DNA of 64,000 nt from an uncultured Bacilli bacterium. Its GTDB lineage: Bacteria; Bacillota_I; Bacilli_A; ML615J-28; CAG-313. The number at the start of each line of letters is the position of its first letter. Position 1 is the first letter of the stretch. Under the pieces are notes generated by a model. The model searched no databases and was not told the DNA's origin. It was given only the letters and a program-made list of their open reading frames with translations. Made by a program: the position numbers and the translations under genes. The DNA lies in contig CAKPAZ010000001.1 of the NCBI GenBank assembly GCA_934133195.1, positions 1 to 64,000 on the forward strand, written 5' to 3'. Below, in pieces: positions 25,677-36,160 of this stretch.

Positions 25677-25898
25677 ATGGTTGCATGGTATTGGCTACTA
25701 ATATGTGGAATCTTATGCTTAATAATTGGTTTTATTATTGGATTCTTTGTTATTAGACATGTATTTACAAAACAAATTGAAAACAATCCTCCAATTAATA
25801 AGGAAATGATTCGTGCGATGTTCTTAGAAATGGGACGTAAACCATCTGAAAGAGATATTAATCGCGTTATTAATCGTATGAATCAATATAAAAAATAA
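25677..25898 (+). CDS. yneF: UPF0154 (YneF) small membrane protein
   Basis: A 73-residue protein with one N-terminal transmembrane helix (LLICGILCLIIGFIIGFFVI) and the UPF0154 tail: NPPINKEMIRAMFLEMGRKPSERDINRVINRM. The family is conserved through Bacilli and mollicutes; its function is not known. A strong AAAGGAG ribosome-binding site precedes it. It has its own promoter, and a hairpin shared with the convergent plsY ends it. Confidence 0.9.
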   Translation: MVAWYWLLICGILCLIIGFIIGFFVIRHVFTKQIENNPPINKEMIRAMFLEMGRKPSERDINRVINRMNQYKK

Positions 25899-25904
25899 TG
25901 ATAT

Positions 25905-25936
25905 GAAAAAAAGTCTACTCATCAGTAGGCTTTTTT
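25905..25936. terminator. Bidirectional terminator between yneF and plsY
   Basis: AAGTCTACT/AGTAGGCTT (one G-U) with CATC loop, flanked by A- and T-runs; the plsY stop codon lies inside the stem. Confidence 0.8.
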
Positions 25937-26571
25937 CTTTTATTCAAAATATAAACTTTATTTTCGGTATGCTTGATTAATCTTTTGATGTTAGGAATAT
26001 GACTAATGTATAAGAAACAAAAAGCAAAAGCCATAACACCAACAAAGACAAAATCAATGCTACCACCAAATGGAATAAACGATGTTAAGAAACCAATGGT
26101 TACGGCGGATAATGAACTTAAGGAAATATAGTTTGAAAGCTTTAATACAACAAAGAAAGTAACAAAAGCAAACAAGAAGACGATAGGGTTATAAGCTAGG
26201 ACAATCCCGGCACAACATGATACGCCTTTACCACCTCTAAATGAAGCAAAGATAGGAAACATGTGACCAACTAAAGCAACTAAACCATAGATTAAAGGAT
26301 GAATTTTTAAAACCATCCAGTCAAGCGTATAATCAAGAAGTCCAACTCTAAATAGCAAGATCACAACACTAGCTTTTAGCGCATCAAGAACAAATACTAA
26401 AAGTCCATACTTAAAACCTAGAACTCTTAAAACATTAGTTGCTCCCATATTTTTACTTCCATAGTCTCTAATATCAATACCTTTAAATAGTCGACTTACG
26501 ATTAAAGCCCAAGGAATTGACCCCATTAAATAGGAAAATATCAATAATAAAATAGGTACAATAATTCCCAT
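25915..26571 (-). CDS. plsY: Acyl-phosphate:glycerol-3-phosphate acyltransferase PlsY
   Basis: A 218-residue polytopic protein that acylates glycerol-3-phosphate from acyl-phosphate in the first step of phospholipid synthesis. The three PlsY motifs are seen: GSIPWALIVSR, DYGSKNMGATNVLRVLG and LVGHMFPIFASFRGGKGV. Start 26571 has GGGTGGTGAT upstream; the in-frame ATG at 26586 lies before that site. It is monocistronic on the - strand, divergent from parE. In many Bacillota plsY adjoins parE-parC in exactly this orientation. Confidence 0.94.
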   Translation of the reverse strand: MGIIVPILLLIFSYLMGSIPWALIVSRLFKGIDIRDYGSKNMGATNVLRVLGFKYGLLVFVLDALKASVVILLFRVGLLDYTLDWMVLKIHPLIYGLVALVGHMFPIFASFRGGKGVSCCAGIVLAYNPIVFLFAFVTFFVVLKLSNYISLSSLSAVTIGFLTSFIPFGGSIDFVFVGVMAFAFCFLYISHIPNIKRLIKHTENKVYILNKRKKPTDE

Positions 26572-26719
26572 ATCATCACCACCCATATATGGTGTATTAT
26601 ACTAACAAGTATTAAAAATTTCTACATATTTACTTTAAAAAAAGGGGTATAAAAACAATGTAGAACTTTGTCGATTACCAAAAAATATAAGTAAAATAAA
26701 GCTTTTTTATGCTTTTTGC

Positions 26720-26748
26720 TTGCAATAACTTAAAAAATATGGTAAAAT
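26720..26748 (+). promoter_or_regulatory. Promoter of parE-parC
   Basis: TTGCAA (26720-26725), 17 bp, TAAAAT (26743-26748). Confidence 0.7.
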
Positions 26749-26778
26749 AAGAAAAAAGGATAAGAAAGGGTGATTAAT

Positions 26779-28740
26779 GTGGCAGAAACAAAAAACCGCA
26801 CCAACGTTTATGATGAGAGTTCCATTCAGGTACTTCAAGGATTAGAGGCCGTACGTAAACGTCCAGGTATGTACATTGGCTCAACTGATACAAGAGGTCT
26901 ACACCATCTTGTATGGGAAATAGTTGATAACGCCATCGATGAAGCATTATCTGGTTATGGTACAAAGATTATAGTTAACATTTATCCTGATAATAGTATT
27001 GAAGTAATCGATAATGGCCGTGGTATTCCTACTGGTATGCATAAAACCGAAAAACTTCCAACTCCACAAGTAATCTTTAATACTCTTCACTCTGGTGGTA
27101 AGTTTGATGCGAATGGTGGTTATAAGGTATCAAGTGGTCTACATGGCGTAGGTTCTAGTGTCGTTAATGCTTTAAGTGAGTGGTTAACAGTTACAATCTA
27201 TCGTGATGGTAAAATCTACAATCAAACCTACCGTAATGGTGGTAAGATTATTGAAAAACCTAAAAACCTAGGTGAAACTAGAAGAACTGGTACAACGATT
27301 CATTTTAAACCAGATCCAAAGATTTTTTCAACAACCATCTTTGATTATAAAACGATTGCGAACAGATTAAAAGAATCTGCATTCTTAATTAAGAACTTAA
27401 GAATAGAATTAAATGACCAAAGAACTGGTAAAAGTGATGTTTTCCACTATGAAAATGGTATAGTTGAATTCATTAAAGCCCTTATTGAAAATAAAAAGCC
27501 TATTCATGAGGTTGCATTCTTCCAAGGTACAATTTCAAAAATCCAAGTTGAAGTTGCAATTCAATATTGTAAAGACTATTATAGTGAAAACCTTCTATCA
27601 TTTGTTAATAATATTCGTACTCGTGATGGTGGTACTCATGAAATTGGTTTTAAAACAGGTTTAACTAGAGCTTTCAATGAACATGCAAGAATGATTGGGG
27701 CCTTAAAAGATCGTGATACTAATATTGAAGGTTCAATTATTAGACAAGGCTTGACAGCAATTCTTTCCGTTCGTATTCCTGAAGAATTGTTACAATTCGA
27801 AAGCCAAACTAAAAACAAACTAGGTACAGCTGAGGCTAAACCAGCAGTTGAACAAATTGTCTATGAACAATTTAAATCATTCCTTGCTGAAAATGGTCAA
27901 ATCTCTAATATCTTAGTAAATAACGCAATTAAGGCTGTTAAGGCTCAAGAAGCTGCTCGTAAAGCTTTAGATGACTATCGTCAAGTAACTAAGAAAATCT
28001 CCAAACCAGCTAACCTAATCGGTAAACTTACCCCTCCTCAAGAGAAAAATCCTCAAATCAATGAATTATTCCTCGTTGAAGGTGACTCTGCCGGTGGCTC
28101 AGCGAAGAGTGGTCGTGATCGTACTTTCCAAGCTATCTTGCCACTGCGTGGTAAGGTATTAAATACTGCGAAGAAAAAACTAGAAGAAATCTTAAGGAAT
28201 GATGAAATTGTTTCCATCATCAATGCTATCGGTGGTGGATTTGGTAAAGACTTTGATATCACCAAATCTAACTATCGCCGTATTATCATTATGACCGATG
28301 CCGATACCGATGGTGCTCACATTCAAATTCTATTACTTACTTTCTTCTTTAATTATATGCGACCATTACTTGAAAATGGTTATGTTTATATTGCAACTCC
28401 ACCTCTATACAAGTTAACCACCAAAAATGGTATTGAATATGCATGGACGGATGAAGAACTAAGAGATAAAATTGGTAATCAAAAGAATGTTCAAATTCAA
28501 CGTTACAAAGGACTAGGTGAAATGAACGCTGAACAACTATGGGAAACAACCATGGATCCAGCTAATCGTACACTAATCCAAGTTGACATTGGTGAACTAG
28601 ATGTTGCAGAAAATAGTGTAAATGTCTTAATGGGTGATGAAGTTGAACCACGTCGTGAATGGATTGAAGAAAATGTTGTCTTTGACTATGATGATAGTGG
28701 ATTCACATTAGAAGAGGAAGGAGCAAATGGCGATGAGTAG
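26779..28740 (+). CDS. parE: DNA topoisomerase IV subunit B
   Basis: A 653-residue GHKL-type ATPase subunit of the enzyme that decatenates daughter chromosomes. N-terminal [14 protein letters not shown] and [14 protein letters not shown] bind ATP; the transducer has [16 protein letters not shown]; the Toprim region has [17 protein letters not shown] and [13 protein letters not shown]. The pairing with parC and neighbour plsY favour ParE over GyrB. The GTG at 26779 is preferred, 8 nt after AAAGGG; an in-frame GTG at 26770 overlaps that site. The end overlaps parC by 14 nt. Confidence 0.94.
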   Translation: MAETKNRTNVYDESSIQVLQGLEAVRKRPGMYIGSTDTRGLHHLVWEIVDNAIDEALSGYGTKIIVNIYPDNSIEVIDNGRGIPTGMHKTEKLPTPQVIFNTLHSGGKFDANGGYKVSSGLHGVGSSVVNALSEWLTVTIYRDGKIYNQTYRNGGKIIEKPKNLGETRRTGTTIHFKPDPKIFSTTIFDYKTIANRLKESAFLIKNLRIELNDQRTGKSDVFHYENGIVEFIKALIENKKPIHEVAFFQGTISKIQVEVAIQYCKDYYSENLLSFVNNIRTRDGGTHEIGFKTGLTRAFNEHARMIGALKDRDTNIEGSIIRQGLTAILSVRIPEELLQFESQTKNKLGTAEAKPAVEQIVYEQFKSFLAENGQISNILVNNAIKAVKAQEAARKALDDYRQVTKKISKPANLIGKLTPPQEKNPQINELFLVEGDSAGGSAKSGRDRTFQAILPLRGKVLNTAKKKLEEILRNDEIVSIINAIGGGFGKDFDITKSNYRRIIIMTDADTDGAHIQILLLTFFFNYMRPLLENGYVYIATPPLYKLTTKNGIEYAWTDEELRDKIGNQKNVQIQRYKGLGEMNAEQLWETTMDPANRTLIQVDIGELDVAENSVNVLMGDEVEPRREWIEENVVFDYDDSGFTLEEEGANGDE

Positions 28741-31213
28741 AAGTGTATCAAATAAAATAGATCGATTTGCGACCGAAACTGTTCTAAGAGAAAACTTTGA
28801 GAAAATAATGGGAGACCGTTTTGGAAGATATTCTAAATATATCATTCAAGACCGTGCTCTACCTGATGTTCGTGATGGCTTAAAACCAGTACAACGTCGT
28901 ATTCTTTTCGCAATGTACAAACTAGGCTTATTCAGTAATAAGCCTCACAAAAAGAGTGCACGTATTGTCGGTGACGTTATTGGTAAGTACCATCCTCATG
29001 GTGATACTGCCGTATATGAAGCCTTAGTCAGAATGAGTCAAGACTTTAAGATTCTACTCCCTCTTGTTGATATGCACGGAAATAATGGTAGTATCGATGG
29101 TGACTCAGCCGCTGCCATGCGTTATACAGAAGCAAGACTAAGCAAATATGCAGAATTATTATTAAAAGACTTAAATAAAAAGACCGTTTCATTCATGCCT
29201 AACTTCGATGATGAAGAACTTGAACCAGTAGTACTACCTGCTAAATTCCCTAACGTTTTAGTTAATGGTGGTACTGGTGTTGCTTCAGGTTATGCAACTA
29301 ACATTCCTCCTCATAATCCAGGAGAAATCATTGATGCATGTATTCTTCGTCTAACTAATCCTAAATGTACCCTTGAAGATGTTTTACAAATCGTTAAAGG
29401 CCCTGACTTTCCAACTGGTGGTATTGTTCAAGGCTTAGATGGTATCAAGAGTGCCTTTGAAACTGGTATTGGTAAAGTAATGGTTAAAGCTAAAACAGAG
29501 ATTGTTCCTTATAAAGGTGATAACCGTATTATTATCTCAGAAATTCCTTATGAAGTTAATAAATCAGAACTTCTAAAAAGAATGAGTGATACCATTGAAC
29601 AAAAAGGTGTTGATGGAGTTAAAACTATTCGTGATGAAACCGACCGTGAAGGTTTACGTATTGTCATTGATGTCAGAAAAGATGTTAACCCAGAAACCAT
29701 CTTACAAGTATTATTCAAATACACGGATTTACAAAAATCTTACAACTACAATATGATTGTTGTAAGTTATGGTAAACCAATGCAAATGGGATTACTAGAT
29801 ATCATTGATTCATACATTGTCCATCAAAAAGAAGTTGTAACTAATCTTTGTAACTTTGAATTATTAAAAGCTAACAAAAGACTAGAAATTGTTGATGGTT
29901 TAATTTCTATGGTTTCTATTCTAGATTCTGTTATTGCGACAATCCGAAACTCTAAAAATAAGATGGATGCGAAAGAAAATATCATCTCTAAATATGGCTT
30001 TACCGAAATTCAAGCTGAAGCTATCGTAATGTTACAACTATATCGTTTAACTAATACCGATATCTTTGCTTTAAAACAAGAAAGAGCCGACCTTGAAAAT
30101 TTAGTTGTTAAACTTACAAGAATCTTAAATAGTGAAAAAGCCTTAGTTAAAGAAATTATTAAAGAAATGACAGAAACTAAAGAAATCATCAATGTTCCTC
30201 GTAAAACGCAAATCGAAGAATACTTTGAAGAAGTAACTGTCAAAACTGAAGAAATTATCGCAAGTGAAGAAGTTATCTTAATCATTACTCATGATGGATA
30301 CTTAAAACGTTTAAGTAAGAAGGCTTTTGCAGCCTCAACTGAAGCTACCAAACTTAAAGATGGTGATATCATCTCGGATATTTACAATGTAACAACGACG
30401 GATACTTTAATTCAATTTACTAACCTTGGTAACTATGTATTCTTACCAATTCACAAGATTCCTGATTGTAAACACAAAGATTTAGGTTACCATGTAAGTA
30501 CCTTAATCTCAATGGATCCAACGGAAAAGATTGTTTTCTCATATCCAGTTACTAACTTTGATGAAAACAAATTTGTCCTCCTTACAACTAAACAAGGATT
30601 AATTAAACGTATTCCTTTATCAAGTCTTAAAGTAAATCGTTACTCAAAAGTATTACAAGCAACTAAACTTAAAGATGGTGATGAAGTAGTAAGTGCGGAT
30701 ATTGCGACTGGAGATAACATTGAAGTTGTTATCGCAACCAAAGATGGCTTCATGAATCGATATGACGCCTCAGAAATTAGTGTCATGGAAGCTGCCTCAT
30801 ATGGTGTTAAAGCCATTGAACTTAAGAGTAGACCTAATGACTATGTCATTGGTGCTAAATATGTTATGGAAAAAGATATCATCTTGCTTCTTACAAATCG
30901 TGGTAACATCAAACGTTTCCGTGTTGATGAAATTAACAAAGGAAAGAAAAACCACGTTGGTAAGATGTACCTAAAGGTTGTTAAATCTAATATGCATGAA
31001 GGACTTGCCTTAGATGTTGTTCATGCTAAAAACGCTAATGCAGATTCTGCTATCTACATTAGATGTGAAAAAGAATTTGTCTCAATTGATTATACAATCT
31101 TAAGAAAAGCCATCGCTGATAATGGAATGAAAATGGTTACTCCAAGTGCAGGAAAACCACTTGACTTAATTATCTGCAGAAATGACTATGATGTAAATCC
31201 AGATCAAAACTAG
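28727..31213 (+). CDS. parC: DNA topoisomerase IV subunit A
   Basis: An 828-residue breakage-reunion subunit. The N-terminal [30 protein letters not shown] is diagnostic, the active-site Tyr133 lies in [11 protein letters not shown], and the C-terminal region is a beta-pinwheel without the GyrA box (QRRGGKG), which separates ParC from GyrA. In the quinolone-determining region [10 protein letters not shown], Thr94 occupies the position usually held by Ser. The start overlaps parE and has AGGAAGGAG upstream. Located about 24 kb from dif, where its decatenation substrate arises, though gene position need not matter. Confidence 0.94.
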   Translation: MAMSRSVSNKIDRFATETVLRENFEKIMGDRFGRYSKYIIQDRALPDVRDGLKPVQRRILFAMYKLGLFSNKPHKKSARIVGDVIGKYHPHGDTAVYEALVRMSQDFKILLPLVDMHGNNGSIDGDSAAAMRYTEARLSKYAELLLKDLNKKTVSFMPNFDDEELEPVVLPAKFPNVLVNGGTGVASGYATNIPPHNPGEIIDACILRLTNPKCTLEDVLQIVKGPDFPTGGIVQGLDGIKSAFETGIGKVMVKAKTEIVPYKGDNRIIISEIPYEVNKSELLKRMSDTIEQKGVDGVKTIRDETDREGLRIVIDVRKDVNPETILQVLFKYTDLQKSYNYNMIVVSYGKPMQMGLLDIIDSYIVHQKEVVTNLCNFELLKANKRLEIVDGLISMVSILDSVIATIRNSKNKMDAKENIISKYGFTEIQAEAIVMLQLYRLTNTDIFALKQERADLENLVVKLTRILNSEKALVKEIIKEMTETKEIINVPRKTQIEEYFEEVTVKTEEIIASEEVILIITHDGYLKRLSKKAFAASTEATKLKDGDIISDIYNVTTTDTLIQFTNLGNYVFLPIHKIPDCKHKDLGYHVSTLISMDPTEKIVFSYPVTNFDENKFVLLTTKQGLIKRIPLSSLKVNRYSKVLQATKLKDGDEVVSADIATGDNIEVVIATKDGFMNRYDASEISVMEAASYGVKAIELKSRPNDYVIGAKYVMEKDIILLLTNRGNIKRFRVDEINKGKKNHVGKMYLKVVKSNMHEGLALDVVHAKNANADSAIYIRCEKEFVSIDYTILRKAIADNGMKMVTPSAGKPLDLIICRNDYDVNPDQN

Positions 31214-31221
31214 AATCATTC

Positions 31222-31256
31222 AAAACTGTTAGTGTTATACTAGCAGTTTTTTTATT
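31222..31256 (+). terminator. Terminator after parC
   Basis: AAACTGTTAGT/ACTAGCAGTTT (one G-U), GTTAT loop, T7. Confidence 0.85.
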
Positions 31257-31337
31257 TTTAAAAAATTTTTTTCTTCATTCTTATTTTTTATTAGCAGAAA
31301 ACTAGATTAGGTGCTTAATTTTTTTAAGTAATTTAAG

Positions 31338-31366
31338 TTGAAATGAATTTAACTTTATGGTATAAT
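31338..31366 (+). promoter_or_regulatory. Promoter of cmk-rpsA-der-gpsA
   Basis: TTGAAA (31338-31343), 17 bp, TATAAT (31361-31366). Confidence 0.75.
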
Positions 31367-31388
31367 GTTTGAGTTGAGGTACAAGTAT

Positions 31389-33443
31389 ATGTTTAAAATT
31401 GCAATTGATGGCCCAGCGGGTGCCGGTAAATCTACTATTTCTAAGTTACTCGCAAAGAGACTTAATTTTGAGTACATTGACACAGGTGCAATGTATCGAG
31501 CTATTACATTAAAGGCTATTCGTCTTGGTATTAATATGGAAGATGAATCAGCGTATGGCTTTCTAAAAGACACTAAACTTGATATTGAAAATGGTCGTGT
31601 CTTCCTAGACGATGAGGATGTATCAATCCCTATCAGAAGTGTGGAAGTAACCAATCAAGTTTCTACTCCTTCCAAGATTGGAGTAGTTAGAACTTTCTTA
31701 GTTGATTATCAACGTAAGATAAGCAAATCTAAAAATGTCGTAATGGATGGTAGAGATATTGGAACTGTGGTCTTACCAAATGCAGATTTAAAGATATATC
31801 TTGACGCAACCGTCGAGTGTCGAGCAAAAAGAAGAATGCTTGAAAGACTTGAAAAAGGCGTTGTCCTTTCTTTAGAGGAAACTATCGATGAAATTATTAC
31901 TCGTGATACTAAAGATTCAACTAGAGCAATAAGTCCTCTAAAAAAAGCCGATGATGCTGTTGTCATCGACTCATCAGATATGACAATTGATGAAGTCGTT
32001 AATGAAATTATTAAATTAGTATATGAAAGGGGCTTTAAAACTATGAGCAAAGAAAAAATCAATGAATTTCAAACTGTAAGGGGTCGTGTTATCAACGTAA
32101 CTAAAGATGCGATCTATCTAGAATTAGATGAAGGAGAAAAGGCTGTTATTTATCCTAACGATTTAGACGGTTATAATGAAGGTCAAAAATTAAGGGATTC
32201 ATATAACGAAGGTCAAGAATTTGAAGCCCAAGTTAAACAAATAACAAAAGACCGTAAAACTGGAGAACCTGTTTACATTTTATCCACAAAATTAGAAGCA
32301 GAAAAGGCAAAACTTGCGATATTTGAAGAACTAAAAGAAAAGGATGAAATCATCTCTTGTAAGGTTGTTCATGTAACTCATGCTGGTGCTGACCTTGTTT
32401 ACCATGACTTAAAAGTATTTATGCCTTTACGTAATGTTGACTTAAACGAAGAAGCATTAAGAAAAATGGTTGGTCAATCAATGGATGTTATCGTAACATA
32501 CGTTAATAAAGATCGTATGCAAGTACAAGTTTCTAACATTCTTGCTTTAAAGAAAAAAGCAAGACTTGCAAAAGAAGATGCTTTATCAAAAATTAACGTT
32601 GGTGATGTATTAGAAGGTACTGTTGTTGAAGTTCTTCCTTATGGTGCTATCGTTAATCTTGGTGTTGTTTCTGGTTTACTACATGTATCTGAAATGAGCC
32701 ACAAGATGGTTAGAAACGCTAATGATGTATATAAAGTAAATGATAAAGTAACAGTTAAAGTTATCAAGAAAGAAAATGATCGTATTGGTCTTTCTGTACG
32801 TGCTCTTACTCCTCATCCTTGGGATGTTTTAAAAGAACAATACCATGTTGGTGATGTATTTGAAGGTGAAATTGTTAAGATTATTGATGCTGGTTTAATC
32901 ATCAAATTAACTGATGAATACTCTGGATTAATGCCACGTGTTGAATACTCTTGGCTTGTTAATGATCGTTTAGATGGTAAATATAACGAAGGCGATAAGA
33001 TTAAAGTTCAAGTTATGGCTATTGATGATAAGAAAAAACGTGTAACTCTATCTCATCGTGCTACAGTTGAAAACACTTGGGGTTCAATTAAAGTAAGAAA
33101 AGGTGATGAAGTTACTGTTACAATCGCAACTATCGAAGAACGTGGTGCTAAAGTAAATTATCTAAATGTTACAGGATTTATGCCTGTTAATGAAGTTACT
33201 GCAGCTCGTAGAATTCAAAAAGTTGATGAAGTATTCCCAGTAGGAACTGAAGTTCAAGTTCTAGTTATCGATGCTGACCCATCACGTGCAAAACTTGTAG
33301 TAAGTGCTAAAGGCTTAGAACTTGCTAAAGAAAGAGCTGAATTTGACAAATACTTTAAAGAACAAGAAAATGAAACTCCAACATCTACCCTTGGCGATGT
33401 TCTAAGTGGTCTAAACTTATTTGACGAAAAGGAAGATAAGTAA
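31389..33443 (+). CDS. cmk-rpsA: Fused cytidylate kinase / ribosomal protein S1
   Basis: A 684-residue fusion. Residues 1-~217 are cytidylate kinase (CMP/dCMP to CDP/dCDP): P-loop GPAGAGKST, DTGAMYRAI, VMDGRDIGTVVLPNA and RDTKDSTRAISPL. Residues ~219-684 carry five S1 RNA-binding domains, beginning TVRGRVINVTKDAIY and repeated at GDVLEGTVVEVLPYGAIV and GDVFEGEIVKIIDAGLII. Codon 219 is an ATG (32043) preceded 10 nt upstream by GAAAGGGG, so a free S1-like protein could also be made. Fused and adjacent cmk-rpsA both occur in Bacillota. GAGGT precedes the start; the stop overlaps der. Confidence 0.93.
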   Translation: MFKIAIDGPAGAGKSTISKLLAKRLNFEYIDTGAMYRAITLKAIRLGINMEDESAYGFLKDTKLDIENGRVFLDDEDVSIPIRSVEVTNQVSTPSKIGVVRTFLVDYQRKISKSKNVVMDGRDIGTVVLPNADLKIYLDATVECRAKRRMLERLEKGVVLSLEETIDEIITRDTKDSTRAISPLKKADDAVVIDSSDMTIDEVVNEIIKLVYERGFKTMSKEKINEFQTVRGRVINVTKDAIYLELDEGEKAVIYPNDLDGYNEGQKLRDSYNEGQEFEAQVKQITKDRKTGEPVYILSTKLEAEKAKLAIFEELKEKDEIISCKVVHVTHAGADLVYHDLKVFMPLRNVDLNEEALRKMVGQSMDVIVTYVNKDRMQVQVSNILALKKKARLAKEDALSKINVGDVLEGTVVEVLPYGAIVNLGVVSGLLHVSEMSHKMVRNANDVYKVNDKVTVKVIKKENDRIGLSVRALTPHPWDVLKEQYHVGDVFEGEIVKIIDAGLIIKLTDEYSGLMPRVEYSWLVNDRLDGKYNEGDKIKVQVMAIDDKKKRVTLSHRATVENTWGSIKVRKGDEVTVTIATIEERGAKVNYLNVTGFMPVNEVTAARRIQKVDEVFPVGTEVQVLVIDADPSRAKLVVSAKGLELAKERAEFDKYFKEQENETPTSTLGDVLSGLNLFDEKEDK

Positions 33444-34753
33444 TGAAAAAAGGTACGGTCGCAATTGTCGGACGTCCTAATGTTGGAAAGTCAAGTATCT
33501 TTAATCGTTTGGCTGGACAAAAATTAGCAATTACTGATGATCAAAGTGGTATTACCCGTGACCGTTTATATGCAAGATGTGAGTGGTTAGATCAAGAATT
33601 TGATTTAATTGACACTGGTGGTATAGAACTTGTTAATGTACCTTTTATGGAAGAAATTAAAGCCCAAGCAGAACTTGCCATTGACGAAGCAGACTTAATT
33701 GTCTTATGCGTTGATGGTCGAGTTGGGGTAACTAAAGAAGATGAAGATGTAATGAATATTCTTCATCGTTCTAAAAAAGAAGTTATCGTTGCGGCTAACA
33801 AAATAGATGATGTAAAATTCATGGACAATGTCTATGAATTTTATAATCTAGGCGTAGCTGAAGTCTTTCCGGTTAGTGCCCTTCATGGTATCGGCATTGG
33901 CGACTTACTTGACTATATCGTTACCCACCTTCCAGAAAAGAAATTAAAAAGATATGAAAACACCGTTGAATTCTCTTTAATCGGTCAACCTAATGTTGGT
34001 AAAAGTTCCCTAACTAATGCCATCTTAGGAACAGAAAGAGTAATTGTTAGTGATATTCCTGGTACAACAAGAGATGCAATTGATACTTTCTTTGTTAGAG
34101 ATGGTCAAAACTATGTTGTAATTGATACTGCTGGTATCAGAAAACAAGGAAAAATCTATGAAAATGCGGAAAAGTATAGTGTTTTAAGAGCAGTCAAAGC
34201 AATTGAAAGATCACAAATTGTTTTACTTGTCTTAGATGGAACTAAAGATGTCGAAGAACAAGATAAACGAATTGCCGGACTACCTCTTGAACAAAAGAAA
34301 GCGGTAATTATCGTTGTTAATAAATGGGATGCTGTAAAGAAAGATGAAAAATCAATGAATGAATATACGGAAAAAATCCGTAGTCACTTTGTATTCTTGA
34401 ACTATGCTCCTATTTGTTTTGTTTCCGCCCTTAAAAATGAAAGAATTCATACCTTATTTGATCAAATCAAACAAGTATATGAAAATTACAATCGTCGTAT
34501 AATGACAAGTGTTTTAAATGATGTTATCTTAGATGCTACCATCATGAATCAAGCACCAATATTTAATGGCGATCGCTTAAGAATCTCTTATGCAACTCAA
34601 GCCTCGACTTGCCCTCCAACCTTTGTTTTATTTGTTAATGATCCAAACTATATGCATTTTTCTTACCAACGTTATCTTGAAAATAAAATAAGAGAAGCCT
34701 TCATTCTTGATGGCACTCCAGTCTATTTTATTTTAAGAAAGAAGGAAGAATAA
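33443..34753 (+). CDS. der: Ribosome-associated GTPase Der (EngA)
   Basis: A 436-residue tandem GTPase needed for 50S assembly. G domain 1: GRPNVGKSSIFNRL, DTGGIE, NKIDD. G domain 2: GQPNVGKSSLTNAI, DTAGIRKQGKIYE, NKWDA. The C-terminal KH-like domain ends in YFILRKKEE. Length is standard. It overlaps cmk-rpsA and gpsA by one base each, so the four-activity operon cmk/rpsA-der-gpsA is tightly coupled. Confidence 0.97.
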   Translation: MKKGTVAIVGRPNVGKSSIFNRLAGQKLAITDDQSGITRDRLYARCEWLDQEFDLIDTGGIELVNVPFMEEIKAQAELAIDEADLIVLCVDGRVGVTKEDEDVMNILHRSKKEVIVAANKIDDVKFMDNVYEFYNLGVAEVFPVSALHGIGIGDLLDYIVTHLPEKKLKRYENTVEFSLIGQPNVGKSSLTNAILGTERVIVSDIPGTTRDAIDTFFVRDGQNYVVIDTAGIRKQGKIYENAEKYSVLRAVKAIERSQIVLLVLDGTKDVEEQDKRIAGLPLEQKKAVIIVVNKWDAVKKDEKSMNEYTEKIRSHFVFLNYAPICFVSALKNERIHTLFDQIKQVYENYNRRIMTSVLNDVILDATIMNQAPIFNGDRLRISYATQASTCPPTFVLFVNDPNYMHFSYQRYLENKIREAFILDGTPVYFILRKKEE

Positions 34754-35748
34754 TGAATATCACGATTATTGGAGCAGGTAGCTGGGGATGTGCACTGGCT
34801 AATATAGTTTGTGAGAATAAACATAACGTCACTCTTTATGATAATAATAAAGAAACCGTTGAACAAATTAATAATGAACATCGTAATGAAAAGGTCCCTG
34901 GTGGAATCTTAGATGAAAAAATCAAAGCAACCCTAAATTTAAAAGATGCGATAGATTTTGCTGAGATAATTGTTATTTCAGTACCTACTAAGGTTTTAAG
35001 AATCGTGCTTAATAACATTAAAGATGTTTTAAGCTCTCCTAAAATCTTTGTTAACGCAAGCAAAGGACTTGAACCAGATACCTTTATGAGAGTATCTGAA
35101 ATAATAAAACAAGTAATTCCAGCTAACTATATCAAAGGAATTGTTGCTTTAACCGGACCATCACACGCTGAAGAAGTAATCATCAAACTTCCAACTACCA
35201 TTTGTTCAGTTTCTGAAGACAAAACAATGGCTAAACTAATCCAAGATGTCTTTAGTAATCATACTAACTTTAGGGTTTATACCTCAACTGACTTACTTGG
35301 AGCTGAACTTTGTGGAGCTATCAAGAATGTCTATGCGATTGCATCAGGTATGCTTGAAGGCTTAGGTTTTGGTGATAACGCAAGAGCTGGATTAATTACT
35401 AGATCACTTGTTGAAATGCGAAGAATCGTTACTAAACTTGGAGGAAAAGAAGAAACCTTGTTTGGTTTAACAGGAGTTGGTGACTTAATTGTTACTACCT
35501 CATCTCATCATTCAAGAAACTTCCAAGCCGGAGTAAAACTTGCGACAGGACTAAGTCTTGAAGAAACCATTAACTCTATGAGTATGGTAGTCGAAGGAGC
35601 AAGAACTTGTGAAGCTGTCTACAAGCTTGCGAGAACATTAAATATTGAAACTCCGATTATTGATGCGGTATACGATATTATATATTTAAAGAAACCGGTA
35701 AGACAAGCGGTAAGTGATTTACTTATGCGTTCATTTAAAGAAGAATAA
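34753..35748 (+). CDS. gpsA: Glycerol-3-phosphate dehydrogenase (NAD(P)+)
   Basis: A 331-residue enzyme that reduces dihydroxyacetone phosphate to sn-glycerol-3-phosphate, the substrate of PlsY (25.9 kb). Rossmann motif TIIGAGSWGCALA at the N-terminus, VNASKGLEP, ALTGPSHAEEV, and the catalytic-lysine region GAELCGAIKNVYAIASG. Der-GpsA adjacency is conserved in Bacillus. A terminator follows. Confidence 0.96.
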   Translation: MNITIIGAGSWGCALANIVCENKHNVTLYDNNKETVEQINNEHRNEKVPGGILDEKIKATLNLKDAIDFAEIIVISVPTKVLRIVLNNIKDVLSSPKIFVNASKGLEPDTFMRVSEIIKQVIPANYIKGIVALTGPSHAEEVIIKLPTTICSVSEDKTMAKLIQDVFSNHTNFRVYTSTDLLGAELCGAIKNVYAIASGMLEGLGFGDNARAGLITRSLVEMRRIVTKLGGKEETLFGLTGVGDLIVTTSSHHSRNFQAGVKLATGLSLEETINSMSMVVEGARTCEAVYKLARTLNIETPIIDAVYDIIYLKKPVRQAVSDLLMRSFKEE

Positions 35749-35750
35749 CA

Positions 35751-35778
35751 AAAGATCCAAAAAAATTTGGGTCTTTTT
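35751..35778 (+). terminator. Terminator after gpsA
   Basis: AAAGATCCAAA/TTTGGGTCTTT (one G-U), AAAA loop, T-tail. Confidence 0.82.
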
Positions 35779-35779
35779 G

Positions 35780-35808
35780 TCACATTTTACTAGGCACAAA
35801 CATATAAT
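35780..35808 (+). promoter_or_regulatory. Sporulation-type promoter of spoVIF
   Basis: TCACATT (35780-35786, 6 of 7 to the sigma-E -35), 14 bp, CATATAAT (35801-35808). Alternatively CACA (35781-35784) with a 16-bp spacer fits sigma-K, whose regulon includes spoVIF in B. subtilis. Confidence 0.6.
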
Positions 35809-35824
35809 TTTGTGAGGTGTATTT

Positions 35825-36064
35825 ATGAACATAAACAAAGTAATGAGTTTTATATCGGAAAACAACATTCAACCCGATGAATTGTTTGCATTGGTTGAAA
35901 GAGTAAGAACTCTTGATTTAACCGATGAATCATGTATAAGAAAAGTAATTCATGATGTATCTAAAATGGCGAATAAGCCAATAGATAAAGCTGAAGAAAA
36001 CAAGTTAGTCCGTGAAATCATGAAAAACGGAGTAAATGAGAGCTTACTTGATATTCTTAAGTAA
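35825..36064 (+). CDS. spoVIF: Stage VI sporulation protein F-like (SpoVIF/YjcC)
   Basis: A 79-residue soluble helical protein. The core pattern VIHDVSKMANKPIDKAEENKLVREIMKNG matches the SpoVIF family (VSxxANxPVxKExEDxIVxxI), which acts late in spore coat maturation in Bacillus. It has its own ribosome-binding site (GAGGTG), its own sporulation-type promoter and a terminator. Short length makes the family call less certain than for the long genes; the promoter and the other spore genes here support it. Confidence 0.72.
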   Translation: MNINKVMSFISENNIQPDELFALVERVRTLDLTDESCIRKVIHDVSKMANKPIDKAEENKLVREIMKNGVNESLLDILK

Positions 36065-36079
36065 AACGTTTACATTGAA

Positions 36080-36109
36080 GAAAAGACAAAATTTAAGTCT
36101 TTTCTTTTT
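36080..36109 (+). terminator. Terminator after spoVIF
   Basis: GAAAAGAC/GTCTTTTC with a 9-nt loop and T-rich tail. Confidence 0.8.
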
Positions 36110-36160
36110 ATTTATAATCTAAAATGTGGTAAAATATAAGGGTAAAAAGGAGGAATTAAA

